17,292 bases of DNA from an uncultured Mycoplasmatota bacterium (GTDB lineage Bacteria > Bacillota_I > Bacilli_A > RF39 > UBA660): the NCBI GenBank assembly GCA_900542735.1, contig UQOS01000025.1:1-17292 (forward strand), given 5' to 3'. Below the pieces are notes generated by a model. The model was not told the origin of the DNA. It saw only the letters and a program-made list of their open reading frames with translations, and did not search any database. The translations under genes were made by a program, and so were the position numbers. Shown here one piece after another: positions 6,455 through 14,212 of the stretch (the stretch's first letter is position 1; every line of letters begins with the position of its first letter).

Positions 6455-6571
6455 ACAAGTTGTAAAAAGGAAGTGATAAATAATGGATATGTACCAAAAA
6501 AGAAAAATCAGAGCAGAAAAGAAAAAAGATGATAGTCCAAAAAGTTTTCCATCAGTCGGAATTAACTGGTA
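6455..6571 (+). repeat. rbgA 5' end, intact third member of the repeat set
   Basis: This stretch covers the ribosome-binding site (AAGGAAGTGAT, nine bases before the ATG) and the first 29-30 codons of rbgA, to TGGTA inside INWYPGHM. Decayed copies lie about 3.6 kb and 1.5 kb upstream. It is the only copy that runs on into a full gene. Confidence 0.85.
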
Positions 6572-7409
6572 CCCAGGTCATATGGCTAAAACAAGAAGAG
6601 AAATAAAAGAGAAAATAGATTTAATTGACATCATTTATGAAGTAATTGATGCTAGAATGCCACTTAGTTCTAAAATTGTTGATATTGATAATTTAGTAAA
6701 AAATAAGCCTAGAATTCTAATTGTTACTAAATATGATATTTGTGATCAAATAGAAACCAATAAAATATTAGAAGAATATGAAAAACAAGGATATACAGTA
6801 ATACCAGTAGATTTGGTAAATGGTAAAAATGTAAATAAAATTATTACAGAAAGTGAAAAATTACTAGCTAGCATGAATGAAGAACGAAAAAGAAAGGGAC
6901 TAAAGCCAAGAAATATTAGAGCATTAGTAATTGGTTCTCCTAATGTTGGTAAAAGTACTTTAATAAACCGTTTAGTAGGAAAAAAAGTAACTTCTATTGG
7001 TGATAAACCCGGTGTTACTAAAAATTTAGGCTGGATTAGAATTCATAAAGATATCGATTTATTAGATTCTCCAGGTATTCTATGGCCAAAATTAGAAAAT
7101 CAACATCAAGCTTTTATTTTAGCAAGCCTGTCTTCTATCAAAGAAGAAATACTAGATGAACAAGAAATAGCTATTTTTATATTAAAGACTATGCAAGAAT
7201 TGTATCCATCAAAGTTAGAAGAACGTTACGGAATAACAGCAATTGATTTTTCAAATATAGAAGAAACACTAGATAAAATTGCTAAAAAACGTGGTGCTTT
7301 AAAAAAAGGTGGTATTGCCGATTATCAAAAAGTGTATTATATTATTATAAGAGATTTAAAAGACGGAAATCTAGGTTCTATTACTTTAGATCGTCTTAAT
7401 AGGAGGTAA
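6483..7409 (+). CDS. rbgA: Ribosome biogenesis GTPase RbgA (YlqF)
   Basis: RbgA is a circularly permuted GTPase that helps late assembly of the 50S ribosomal subunit. The family's INWYPGHMAKTRRE (27-40) comes first. The G motifs then follow in permuted order: TKYD (82-85, G4), GSPNVGKS (151-158, P-loop), DKPGVT region (G2) and DSPG (195-198, G3). A C-terminal helical RNA-binding domain ends the protein. At 308 residues it is longer than Bacillus subtilis RbgA because about 25 lysine-rich residues precede the INWYPGH motif. That extension is the part repeated upstream. AGGAGG for the next gene lies in the last codons (RR), and the next ATG is three bases after the stop. rbgA followed by rnhB and topA is a known Firmicutes gene order. 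Confidence 0.95.
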   Translation: MDMYQKRKIRAEKKKDDSPKSFPSVGINWYPGHMAKTRREIKEKIDLIDIIYEVIDARMPLSSKIVDIDNLVKNKPRILIVTKYDICDQIETNKILEEYEKQGYTVIPVDLVNGKNVNKIITESEKLLASMNEERKRKGLKPRNIRALVIGSPNVGKSTLINRLVGKKVTSIGDKPGVTKNLGWIRIHKDIDLLDSPGILWPKLENQHQAFILASLSSIKEEILDEQEIAIFILKTMQELYPSKLEERYGITAIDFSNIEETLDKIAKKRGALKKGGIADYQKVYYIIIRDLKDGNLGSITLDRLNRR

Positions 7410-7412
7410 CTT

Positions 7413-7754
7413 ATGGAAGAAAAAAGAACACAAACATTAGATGAATTTCTAAAGGAATACGAGATTGATGCAGAAAGTTTGACAGATAAAGAAAAAATAA
7501 AAGTATTAAGAAATATAATTCTTCATCATAAAGTGGATAAAGACTTAGTAGATTTAAGATATTCTAAAGTGCCAAAAGAAGCAAAAACATTAGAAACAAG
7601 GAATGAATTTATTAGTAGCATTGATAACTTAGATATTAGAATTATGAATGCTACTGGTTATATTTTATCTATTAGATCTATTCAAAAAGAAAAAAGAAAG
7701 TTAAAAAGAAAACAAGCTTTTTGTAAAGTATTAGGAATTTCAATGAGAAAATAA
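7413..7754 (+). CDS. Small charged protein of unknown function
   Basis: The protein has 113 residues and no family was recognised. It is rich in Lys, Glu and Ile, probably all helical, with an acidic N-terminal half and a very basic C-terminal stretch (KEKRKLKRK near 92-100). That stretch would suit RNA or ribosome contact. No membrane segment, signal peptide or cysteine motif is seen. AGGAGG at 7401-7406, inside the end of rbgA, is six bases before the ATG, so the gene is certainly translated with rbgA. A terminator-like hairpin follows. The operon context hints at a role near ribosome assembly, but that is inference only. Confidence 0.75.
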   Translation: MEEKRTQTLDEFLKEYEIDAESLTDKEKIKVLRNIILHHKVDKDLVDLRYSKVPKEAKTLETRNEFISSIDNLDIRIMNATGYILSIRSIQKEKRKLKRKQAFCKVLGISMRK

Positions 7755-7767
7755 TAATAGAAAAAGG

Positions 7768-7789
7768 AAAAGGGAATCATCTCTTTTTT
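7768..7789 (+). terminator. Intrinsic terminator between the rbgA operon and rnhB
   Basis: AAAAGGGA (7768-7775) pairs with TCTCTTTT (7780-7787) around ATCA, with one G-T pair, and more T follows. It lies 21 bases before the rnhB start, so it may be leaky and allow some read-through into rnhB. Confidence 0.55.
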
Positions 7790-7810
7790 CTTAGGTGTAA
7801 AGAGGTAGAA

Positions 7811-8443
7811 ATGGAAAAAGTAGATTTATATCAATATGAAAAAGAGCTATGGAAAAATGGCATTAACTTAATTGCTGGAATGGACGAAGTAGGTCGTGGC
7901 CCTTTAATTGGTCCTGTTGTAACTGCTTGTGTTATCTTACCAAAAGATTTTGTGTTGGAAGGATTAACAGATTCTAAAAAGTTAAGTGAGAAAAAAAGAG
8001 AAGAATTTTATGATTACATTATGGAACATGCTATCAGTGTTGGAATTGGCATGATGGATGAAAAGGTAATTGATGAAGTTAATATTTATGAAGCAACTAA
8101 ATTAGCTATGTATCAGGCAGTTGAAAAAAGTAAAGTGAAACCTGAACATGTTTTAATTGATGCTATGAAATTAGATAAACTTGAAATGCCATCTACTTCT
8201 ATTATTAAAGGAGATGCTAAAAGCATTTCTATAGCAGCTGCAAGCGTTATAGCTAAGGTAACTAGGGATAGAATGATGATAGAATTAGATAAGAAGTATC
8301 CTATGTATGGTTTTAAATCTCATAAAGGTTATCCTACTAAAAAGCATATTGAAGCAATTAAAGAGTATGGTTTAATTGATGGTTACCGTAAAACTTTTAA
8401 GCCAATATCAGAAATGGTAAAAGAGCTTGAAAACCAAAAATAA
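7811..8443 (+). CDS. rnhB: Ribonuclease HII
   Basis: RNase HII cuts the RNA strand of RNA-DNA hybrids and removes single ribonucleotides and primers from DNA. The 210-residue protein has the type-2 signature AGMDEVGRGPLIGPV with Asp25 and Glu26, then VLIDAMKL with Asp117, then AAASVIAKVTRDR with Asp153. This is the full DEDD catalytic set. SHKGYPTKKH near 178-187 is also typical. The start at 7811 follows AGAGGT (7801-7806). It keeps the usual rbgA-rnhB neighbourhood. Its last codons contain the promoter of the next gene. Confidence 0.96.
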   Translation: MEKVDLYQYEKELWKNGINLIAGMDEVGRGPLIGPVVTACVILPKDFVLEGLTDSKKLSEKKREEFYDYIMEHAISVGIGMMDEKVIDEVNIYEATKLAMYQAVEKSKVKPEHVLIDAMKLDKLEMPSTSIIKGDAKSISIAAASVIAKVTRDRMMIELDKKYPMYGFKSHKGYPTKKHIEAIKEYGLIDGYRKTFKPISEMVKELENQK

Positions 8444-8455
8444 GACTGCTATAAT
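8427..8455 (+). promoter_or_regulatory. Promoter of the small gene at 8479, inside the rnhB 3' end
   Basis: TTGAAA (8427-8432), a 17-base spacer and a perfect TATAAT (8450-8455) are preceded by TG one base upstream (extended -10). This is one of the best promoters in the window. Transcription would begin about 17 bases before the ATG. Confidence 0.7.
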
Positions 8456-8478
8456 AAAAACATCAGGGAGGATTAAAA

Positions 8479-8727
8479 ATGAATGAATTTAAACAAGTAG
8501 AGGAAACAATTAAAAAAGAAAAAGAGTTTTATGCTAAAGTTAATTATTTTAAGTTATTAATAAAATTAAGATATGCAAAAGATACTCCAGAGCAATTATA
8601 TAATGGTATTTGGAAAGTAGAATTTTCAGAAGCTAATTATGAAAAATTTTGTCTATTAGATGGAATAAATAACGTTAATCAATTACTAATAGATATAAAG
8701 GAAAGTAATATTGATTTATCAAATTAA
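8479..8727 (+). CDS. Small protein of unknown function, ended by an in-frame TAA
   Basis: The 82-residue product is soluble, helical and charged, and no family was recognised. It has GGGAGG at 8466-8471, eight bases before the ATG, and a strong promoter. The TAA at 8725-8727 is followed in the same frame by 84 more sense codons of ordinary composition, then a terminator that overlaps the second stop. The simplest reading is that a gene of about 167 codons has acquired a nonsense mutation. The shortened protein may still be made. Other readings are a sequencing error or two adjoining domains. Confidence 0.6.
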   Translation: MNEFKQVEETIKKEKEFYAKVNYFKLLIKLRYAKDTPEQLYNGIWKVEFSEANYEKFCLLDGINNVNQLLIDIKESNIDLSN

Positions 8728-8982
8728 GTATCTGATATTTGGGAACAACTTTTAAATGATTTTAAAACTTTTGGGAATATTTTATATGGAAAAAGTACTG
8801 TTCTAGTTGAAACATTAAAAGATGTAAAAAGATTAGTTCATCAATATAAAATACCTAATGCTGCTAGTGAAATTATGGGAATTGATTTTTTATATGCACA
8901 ATTACCACCAGAAGTCAAAATGAATACAAATTTAAGCAAAGAAATAGAAAAACAAAAATCAAAAAAAATAGGAGAAAGGTAA
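8728..8982 (+). pseudogene. Downstream half of the gene at 8479, same frame, no start of its own
   Basis: From 8728 the frame stays open for 84 codons to TAA at 8980-8982. It begins VSDIWEQLLNDFKTFGN and later includes YKIPNAASEIMGIDFLYA. The first in-frame ATG is near 8875, inside this segment, and no ribosome-binding site precedes it. Codon use looks like the neighbouring genes, and the frame continues that of the 82-residue product. I therefore take it as the second half of one disrupted gene. No domain is recognised. Confidence 0.55.
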
Positions 8983-8999
8983 AATTATCTTTCTCTTTT
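8972..8999 (+). terminator. Intrinsic terminator before the superoxide dismutase gene
   Basis: GAGAAAGGTA (8972-8981) pairs with TATCTTTCTC (8986-8995) with one G-T pair and an AAAT loop, and TTTT follows. The left arm overlaps the stop codon of the disrupted gene, so the terminator belongs to that unit. Confidence 0.72.
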
Positions 9000-9026
9000 C
9001 ATATATTTCTATGAAAGGAGAATTTT

Positions 9027-9647
9027 ATGTATCAACCTTATGTTTTAAAATATGATTATAATACTTTATCACCAGATATCAGTAGAAAAACAGTAGAAGC
9101 CCATTATCATAATCACTATTTGAAATACTTAAGAAATTTAAACAACCTACTTACACAAAATAATTTTAAGTATCAATTTCCATTAGAAGATTTATTTCAA
9201 AATCTTGATATTTTTAGAAAATCTCAAGATGCTATTTTGTATAATGCTGGAGGAGTAGTAAATCATGAACTTTATTTTGACAATTTAAGTAAGGCAAGTA
9301 ATACTATCGTTCCAGAACCACTAAAGAGTGCTTTAATTTCTAAATTTGGAAGTATTGATAACTTTAAAAATACATTTATCGATTTAGGGAATTCTTTACA
9401 AGGGTCTGGTTATACTTTTTTAGTAGTAGATGAGAATAAGAATTTAAAAATTTTAAATTTAAAAAATCAAGAAAGCCCATTCTCTTTTAAAATGACTCCT
9501 ATTATTGCATTAGATGTATGGGAACATGCTTATTATATAGATTATGGAAATAATCGTAAAAACTATGTAGATAACTTTTGGAAATTAATTGATTTTTCTA
9601 AAGTGAACGAAAAATATCAAAAAATTTTAAAAAATAGAAGTAAATAG
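9027..9647 (+). CDS. sodA: Superoxide dismutase, Fe/Mn family
   Basis: This cytoplasmic enzyme converts superoxide to hydrogen peroxide and oxygen. The 206-residue protein keeps the four metal ligands: His26, His80 (NAGGVVNHELYF), Asp163 and His167 (DVWEHAYY). His30 and the gateway Tyr34 are also present. Gln in NQESPF with Gly76 before the second ligand fits the Mn-type or cambialistic pattern rather than strict Fe-type. The motif usually read as HSLFW is here HELYF, and the His before the second-ligand Asn is Val, so the sequence is divergent. AAAGGAG at 9014-9020 sits six bases before the ATG. The gene lies between two terminator or promoter sites and appears to be a single unit. It is an uncommon neighbour for rnhB and topA. 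Confidence 0.9.
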   Translation: MYQPYVLKYDYNTLSPDISRKTVEAHYHNHYLKYLRNLNNLLTQNNFKYQFPLEDLFQNLDIFRKSQDAILYNAGGVVNHELYFDNLSKASNTIVPEPLKSALISKFGSIDNFKNTFIDLGNSLQGSGYTFLVVDENKNLKILNLKNQESPFSFKMTPIIALDVWEHAYYIDYGNNRKNYVDNFWKLIDFSKVNEKYQKILKNRSK

Positions 9648-9681
9648 CTAAGTTATTTGGTATATTATAGTAGAAATAAAA

Positions 9682-9710
9682 TTGACAAAACTAGAAATAG
9701 CTAGTATAAA
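9682..9710 (+). promoter_or_regulatory. Promoter of topA
   Basis: A perfect TTGACA (9682-9687), a 17-base spacer and TATAAA (9705-9710) lie 22 bases before the GTG start of topA. It is the best -35 element in the window. A start this close gives a short leader that holds little beyond the AGGG ribosome-binding site near 9718. Confidence 0.75.
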
Positions 9711-9731
9711 TTTAATGAGGGATGTGATTTT

Positions 9732-11768
9732 GTGGGAAAAAATTTAGTAATTGTGGAATCGCCTGCTAAAAGCAAAACAATAGAAAAATATTTAGGGAAA
9801 GACTATAAAGTAGTATCATCAAAGGGTCATATTAGAGATTTAGCTACTACTGGAAAATATGGACTAGGAGTAGATATTGAGAATAATTTCGAACCAAGTT
9901 ATACTTTTATTCCTGGTAAAAAGAAACTAGTAACAGAGTTAAAAAAAGAAGTAAAAGATGCTGATAAAGTTTATCTAGCTACCGACCCTGACCGTGAAGG
10001 AGAAGCAATTAGTTGGCATTTAAAAGATGCATTAGGAATTAAAGATAAAGACTATGAACGCGTTTTATTCCATGAAATTACGCATGATAAAGTAATAGAT
10101 GCCTTTAAAGAACCTAGAAAAATAGATGATGATTTAGTAAAAAGTCAGGAAACAAGAAGAATATTAGATCGTATTATTGGTTTTCGTTTATCAAAATTAA
10201 TGCAATCAAAAACAGGTGGTAAAAGTGCTGGTCGTGTACAAAGTGTTGCCTTAAAACTAATTGTAGACCGTGAGCGTGAAATTAAGGCATTTGTTCCAGA
10301 AGAATATTGGACAATTACTTCTATATTTGATGATTTTAATGCTGACTTATTTGAATATAAAAATAAAAAAATAGAAATTCATAACGAAGATGAAGCAGAT
10401 TCTATTTTAGAAAAGTTAACAGATACTTATAAATTGGTTAAAATTGAAGAAAAGGTAAAAAATAAGAAGAGTAAACCACCATTTATTACTAGTACCCTAC
10501 AGCAAGAAGCATCTACCAAATTGGGTTTTCCTGCTAAAAAAACAATGAGTATTGCCCAAAAGCTTTATGAAGGTATTGATTTAGGAAAAGAAACAGTAGG
10601 TTTAATCACTTATATGAGAACAGATTCTATTCGCTTATCAGATGAATTTATTGGTAGCAGTAAAAAGTTTATTGAAACAAATTACGGTAAAAATTATGTT
10701 GGCTATGTAAAACAAACTAAAAGTAAAGAAAATGTACAAGATGCGCACGAAGCAATTCGTCCTACTAGCGTTTTAAGAACACCAGACACTGTTAAAGAAT
10801 ATTTATCAAATGATGAATATAAATTGTATCGTATTATTTACTATCGTGCTTTAGCATCTATTATGGCAGATAGTAAAGTTAACCAAACTACAGTTATCTT
10901 TGATAATCAAGAATATTTATTTAAAACTACAGGTCAAGTATTAATCTTTGATGGTTATTTAAAAGTATATGCTGATTATGAAAGCAGTGAAGATAAGATT
11001 TTGCCTGTTTTTAAAGAGGAAGAATATAAAACCGAAAATGTAGAGAAAAAACAACACTTCACTAGTCCACCTAGTCGTTATACAGAAGCTAAGTTAATCC
11101 AAGAAATGGAAAAGTTAGGAATTGGTAGACCATCTACTTATGCTACTATTATTAGTAATATTCGTGATCGTGGTTATGTAAATTTAGAAGATAAAAAATT
11201 TGTTCCAACAGATATTGGATTTGAAGTAACAGATAAACTTCAAGAATTCTTTAGTGATATTATTAATGTAGAGTATACTGCCAATATGGAAAATGATTTA
11301 GATAAAATAGCTACGAATAATGCTAATAATATTCAAGTATTAACAGATTTTTATCAAAAATTTGATCCTATTTTAAAACAAGCATTTGGTGAGATGGAAA
11401 AAGCTAAACCACAAGAAACAGGGGAAATTTGTCCAGAATGTGGTAGTCCTTTAGTGATTCGTAAAGGTAAATATGGTAATTTTACTGCTTGTAGCAATTA
11501 TCCAGAATGTAAATATATTAAAAAAGAAATGAAAGAAACAAAAGAAATTATGGACTGTCCTATTTGTAAACAAGGAAAAATTATTGAAAAAAAGACAAAA
11601 AGAGGAAAGGTTTTCTATGGTTGCAACAATTATCCAAAATGTAAAGTAGCTACTTGGGATATGCCAACTGGTAAAATTTGTCCAGAATGTGGTAATTTAT
11701 TAGTAACTAAAAATAATATAATCAAGTGTAGTAATTCTGAATGTAAATATGAAGAAAAAGAAAAGTAA
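9732..11768 (+). CDS. topA: DNA topoisomerase I (type IA)
   Basis: TopA relaxes negative supercoils by single-strand passage. The 678-residue protein begins with the Toprim domain (Glu9 in VESPAKSKT; DPDREGE at 85-91 with Asp85, Asp87 and Glu89 for Mg2+). The catalytic Tyr294 sits in GLITYMRTDSI. GIGRPSTYA (463-471) marks the core. Three C-terminal four-cysteine zinc ribbons follow at about 567-593, 609-637 and 650-671, each with CPxC. The start is GTG at 9732, ten bases after AGGG, and puts the Toprim motif at its usual distance. The last codons form the left arm of the terminator. Confidence 0.97.
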   Translation: MGKNLVIVESPAKSKTIEKYLGKDYKVVSSKGHIRDLATTGKYGLGVDIENNFEPSYTFIPGKKKLVTELKKEVKDADKVYLATDPDREGEAISWHLKDALGIKDKDYERVLFHEITHDKVIDAFKEPRKIDDDLVKSQETRRILDRIIGFRLSKLMQSKTGGKSAGRVQSVALKLIVDREREIKAFVPEEYWTITSIFDDFNADLFEYKNKKIEIHNEDEADSILEKLTDTYKLVKIEEKVKNKKSKPPFITSTLQQEASTKLGFPAKKTMSIAQKLYEGIDLGKETVGLITYMRTDSIRLSDEFIGSSKKFIETNYGKNYVGYVKQTKSKENVQDAHEAIRPTSVLRTPDTVKEYLSNDEYKLYRIIYYRALASIMADSKVNQTTVIFDNQEYLFKTTGQVLIFDGYLKVYADYESSEDKILPVFKEEEYKTENVEKKQHFTSPPSRYTEAKLIQEMEKLGIGRPSTYATIISNIRDRGYVNLEDKKFVPTDIGFEVTDKLQEFFSDIINVEYTANMENDLDKIATNNANNIQVLTDFYQKFDPILKQAFGEMEKAKPQETGEICPECGSPLVIRKGKYGNFTACSNYPECKYIKKEMKETKEIMDCPICKQGKIIEKKTKRGKVFYGCNNYPKCKVATWDMPTGKICPECGNLLVTKNNIIKCSNSECKYEEKEK

Positions 11769-11792
11769 ATTTTATGCTTTTCTTTTTCTTTT
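11751..11792 (+). terminator. topA terminator overlapping the stop codon
   Basis: GAAAAAGAAAAG (11754-11765) and its perfect reverse complement (11777-11788) enclose an 11-base loop holding part of the stop, and TTTT follows. The left arm encodes the final Lys/Glu residues of TopA, so protein end and terminator are one sequence. Confidence 0.7.
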
Positions 11793-11833
11793 GGACTATA
11801 CTTATGGTATCATTAGATTATGAGGTGTATGTT

Positions 11834-12592
11834 ATGGCAAGATTTAAATTTAAAGTTTATTTAGAAAATAAAATAAAGTTTATTGAGTTAGAAGAATATC
11901 AAAAGAAAACCTTACAAGAAATGGATATTATCTGTTTAGAAAAAGAAAGTTACTATGATTTATTAGATGATTTAGCATATACATTAGATGTTTCAAGGAG
12001 TGAAATTAAAAAAGTATATATTTATGACAGTATTAAAGATAATGATTTTTCTATTATATGTGGTAACTCTTATATTGAAAATATCATAAGAGAAATATCA
12101 AACGGTAAGAAAGTAACTGAAACAAATAGTTATTTAGAAATGAAAAACTATTTATTAGACCAATTAGAAAATGATAATTATAAAACTTTTTTAACAGAGG
12201 TTTATAATTATGGTAATACTTTTCAAGGTATATTAAGTCGTTATGCTACTAGTTTTCATCAAGGCGTTTATTCAGAAGAAGAAATTAAAAATTTACAAGA
12301 TCTAAAATCTGAAATTTTAGAGAGATTAGCAAAATACAAAAATTATAGAGGACTAGCTATTTCTCGTAAGAAAAAAGAAGAAAACTATTTTTATATAAAG
12401 AAAAGTGTTCCAAAAAAGAATTCATTAAGTGTTACTACTAAATTGGTAACTAATCCTAACTATACCCTAAATCGTACCTTTAAAACGACTTTAGAAAAAG
12501 TAGAAGAATATAACCAAGAAACAGAAGAATATTTAGATCCAGAAGAATACGAAATGATGTATGGTGAAGATGACCCTAAAGGAATAAAATAA
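11834..12592 (+). CDS. Protein of unknown function between topA and xerC
   Basis: The protein has 253 residues from the chosen start and no recognised family. It is soluble and rich in charged residues. The N-terminal ~60 residues (MARFKFKVYLENKIKFIEL...) look like a small alpha/beta domain. The middle is helical, and the C-terminus is very acidic (EEYLDPEEYEMMYGEDD). The ATG at 11834 is preferred because GAGGTG (11822-11827) is six bases upstream. The frame extends back to an ATG at 11774, but that start lies inside the topA terminator and would add a Phe-rich leader encoded by the hairpin. The gene ends one base before xerC, so they are co-transcribed. In many Firmicutes trmFO lies between topA and xerC; this protein is not a TrmFO, as no FAD-binding GxGxxG is seen. 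Confidence 0.75.
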   Translation: MARFKFKVYLENKIKFIELEEYQKKTLQEMDIICLEKESYYDLLDDLAYTLDVSRSEIKKVYIYDSIKDNDFSIICGNSYIENIIREISNGKKVTETNSYLEMKNYLLDQLENDNYKTFLTEVYNYGNTFQGILSRYATSFHQGVYSEEEIKNLQDLKSEILERLAKYKNYRGLAISRKKKEENYFYIKKSVPKKNSLSVTTKLVTNPNYTLNRTFKTTLEKVEEYNQETEEYLDPEEYEMMYGEDDPKGIK

Positions 12593-12593
12593 C

Positions 12594-13484
12594 ATGAAAG
12601 ATGTAAAAGATTTTACCACTTATTTAAAAGTAGAAAAAAATTATTCTAATTACACCATAAAAAATTATCAACTAGATATAGAATCTTTTTTAGATGACTG
12701 TAAAGAAAATAACATTGATTATTTAAAAATAACCTATCAAGAAGCTCGTAGTTATGTAAATCATTTATATAACGAAAAACATGAAAAAGCAACATCAGTT
12801 AGTCGTAAAATATCTTCTATTCGTAGTTTTTATCGTTACCTTGCAAACAATAAAAAGGAAAATTATTCTTTTCATTTATTAAAGTTACCCAAAAAAGGAA
12901 AAAGGTTACCTAAGTATTTAGAATATAATGAAATTGATGAAATTTTTGATATTCCTAATTTAGAAGAACCTCTTGGTATTCGAAATTCTTTAATTTTAGA
13001 AATGTTATATGCAACAGGTATGCGTGTTGGGGAACTAGTAAGTATTAAAGTAAATGATATTAATATGAATACGAAAACTATTAAAATTTTAGGAAAAGGA
13101 AATAAAGAAAGAATTGTTTACTTTAATAAGATAACAGAAAAAAGATTAAAACTTTATTTAAAAGAAGCAAGGGGTAATTTAAATACAAAAAAGAGTGATT
13201 ATCTTTTTTTAAATAAATTAGGAGGTAGACTAACACCAAGAGGGGTAGAATATGTTTTAGATGAAATTATGAAACATACGGCTATTACGAAACATTTAAC
13301 TCCTCATATGCTTAGGCATAGTTTCGCAACACACTTATTAAATGAAGGATGTGATTTATTAAGTGTTCAAGAATTATTAGGACATGAATCTTTGTCAGCT
13401 ACTAATATTTATACTCATATTACGAATGATAGAATTAAAAGTGTTTATTTAAGAACACACCCTAGAGCAAGAAAGGAAAAATAA
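12594..13484 (+). CDS. xerC: Tyrosine recombinase XerC-like
   Basis: Xer recombinases resolve chromosome dimers at dif. This 296-residue protein has an N-terminal SAM-like core-binding domain (FTTYLKVEKNYSNYTIKNY) and a C-terminal catalytic domain. All active residues are visible: Arg144 (TGMRVGEL), Lys168 (GKGNKER), His238 and Arg241 (HMLRHSFATHLL), His264 (LLGHESL) and the nucleophile Tyr273 (NIYTHI). Length and order fit XerC/XerD. XerC is chosen because it follows topA, as in Bacillus. The start at 12594 is one base past the previous stop, with AAAGGA ten bases upstream. It is a housekeeping enzyme by position. It should not be assumed to drive the cassettes near rbgA. Confidence 0.9.
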   Translation: MKDVKDFTTYLKVEKNYSNYTIKNYQLDIESFLDDCKENNIDYLKITYQEARSYVNHLYNEKHEKATSVSRKISSIRSFYRYLANNKKENYSFHLLKLPKKGKRLPKYLEYNEIDEIFDIPNLEEPLGIRNSLILEMLYATGMRVGELVSIKVNDINMNTKTIKILGKGNKERIVYFNKITEKRLKLYLKEARGNLNTKKSDYLFLNKLGGRLTPRGVEYVLDEIMKHTAITKHLTPHMLRHSFATHLLNEGCDLLSVQELLGHESLSATNIYTHITNDRIKSVYLRTHPRARKEK

Positions 13485-13487
13485 CAG

Positions 13488-14117
13488 ATGGCTAAGTTGT
13501 ATTTTAGATATGGTGCTATGAATTGTGGCAAAACAACTCATTTAATGATGACCTCTCATAATTTTGAAGAACAAGGTATGAAAGCAGTGATTATAAAACC
13601 TAAAATTGATTCAAAAGGAAACAATAAAATTGTATCAAGAGGTTTAGGTGAAAAGAAAATTGATGAAATAATAGATGAAAATACTAATATTTATGAATTA
13701 ATTTATAACAAATATCAAAATGCTAGATGTATTTTAGTAGATGAAGCACAGTTTTTATTACCAAAACAGATAGATGAGTTATTATTAATAACGACAAAAT
13801 TAGATATTCCTGTAATTGCTTATGGGCTTCGTACTGATTTTTTAACACAGGGTTTTCCAGGCAGCACAAGATTACTTCAAGTATCTCATAGTATTGAAGA
13901 GATGAAAACAATCTGTAAATGTGGAAAAAAAGCTACTTTTGTGATTCGTAAAATAGATGGAAAAGATGTTTTTTCTGGAAAACAAGTAGCAATAGATGGA
14001 AAAGCAAACATTACTTATGAATCTGTATGCAGTAAATGCTATCAAGAAAGAAAAGAAAAATTTTATTCTAAAGAAGTAGAACATCAAAAATGTACGAAAA
14101 TGAAATATTCCATTTAA
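13488..14117 (+). CDS. tdk: Thymidine kinase (type II)
   Basis: Thymidine kinase phosphorylates thymidine with ATP in nucleotide salvage. The 209-residue protein shows GAMNCGKT (9-16, P-loop with Lys15), VDEAQFL (84-90) with catalytic Glu86, and the thymidine-binding YGLRTDF with QGFPGS. A zinc site follows: Cys143/Cys145 and Cys181/Cys184. The first pair is C-x-C, tighter than the usual C-x-x-C. The C-terminus carries a lysine-rich end. The start is three bases after xerC, so it is translated from the same message. Only a weak AAGGAA is available as ribosome-binding site, which suggests coupling. No terminator is evident after it. Confidence 0.95.
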   Translation: MAKLYFRYGAMNCGKTTHLMMTSHNFEEQGMKAVIIKPKIDSKGNNKIVSRGLGEKKIDEIIDENTNIYELIYNKYQNARCILVDEAQFLLPKQIDELLLITTKLDIPVIAYGLRTDFLTQGFPGSTRLLQVSHSIEEMKTICKCGKKATFVIRKIDGKDVFSGKQVAIDGKANITYESVCSKCYQERKEKFYSKEVEHQKCTKMKYSI

Positions 14118-14212
14118 CTATTAGTAATAAATATAAAAATTAAAAATAAAATATAGATGAATAATGAATAGAAAAGAAATTTGTAAACTGAGTTTAATTT
14201 TCTATATTTAAA

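Noticed and set aside
11774..11833. N-terminal extension of the 253-residue protein resembling a hydrophobic leader (MLFFFFW)
   Set aside because: The codons are the right arm and T-tail of the topA terminator; a good ribosome-binding site precedes the ATG at 11834.
12594..13484. XerC-like recombinase as the enzyme that moves the rbgA cassettes
   Set aside because: Its position after topA marks it as the housekeeping Xer protein. No dif-like inverted site is apparent at the TGGTA break.
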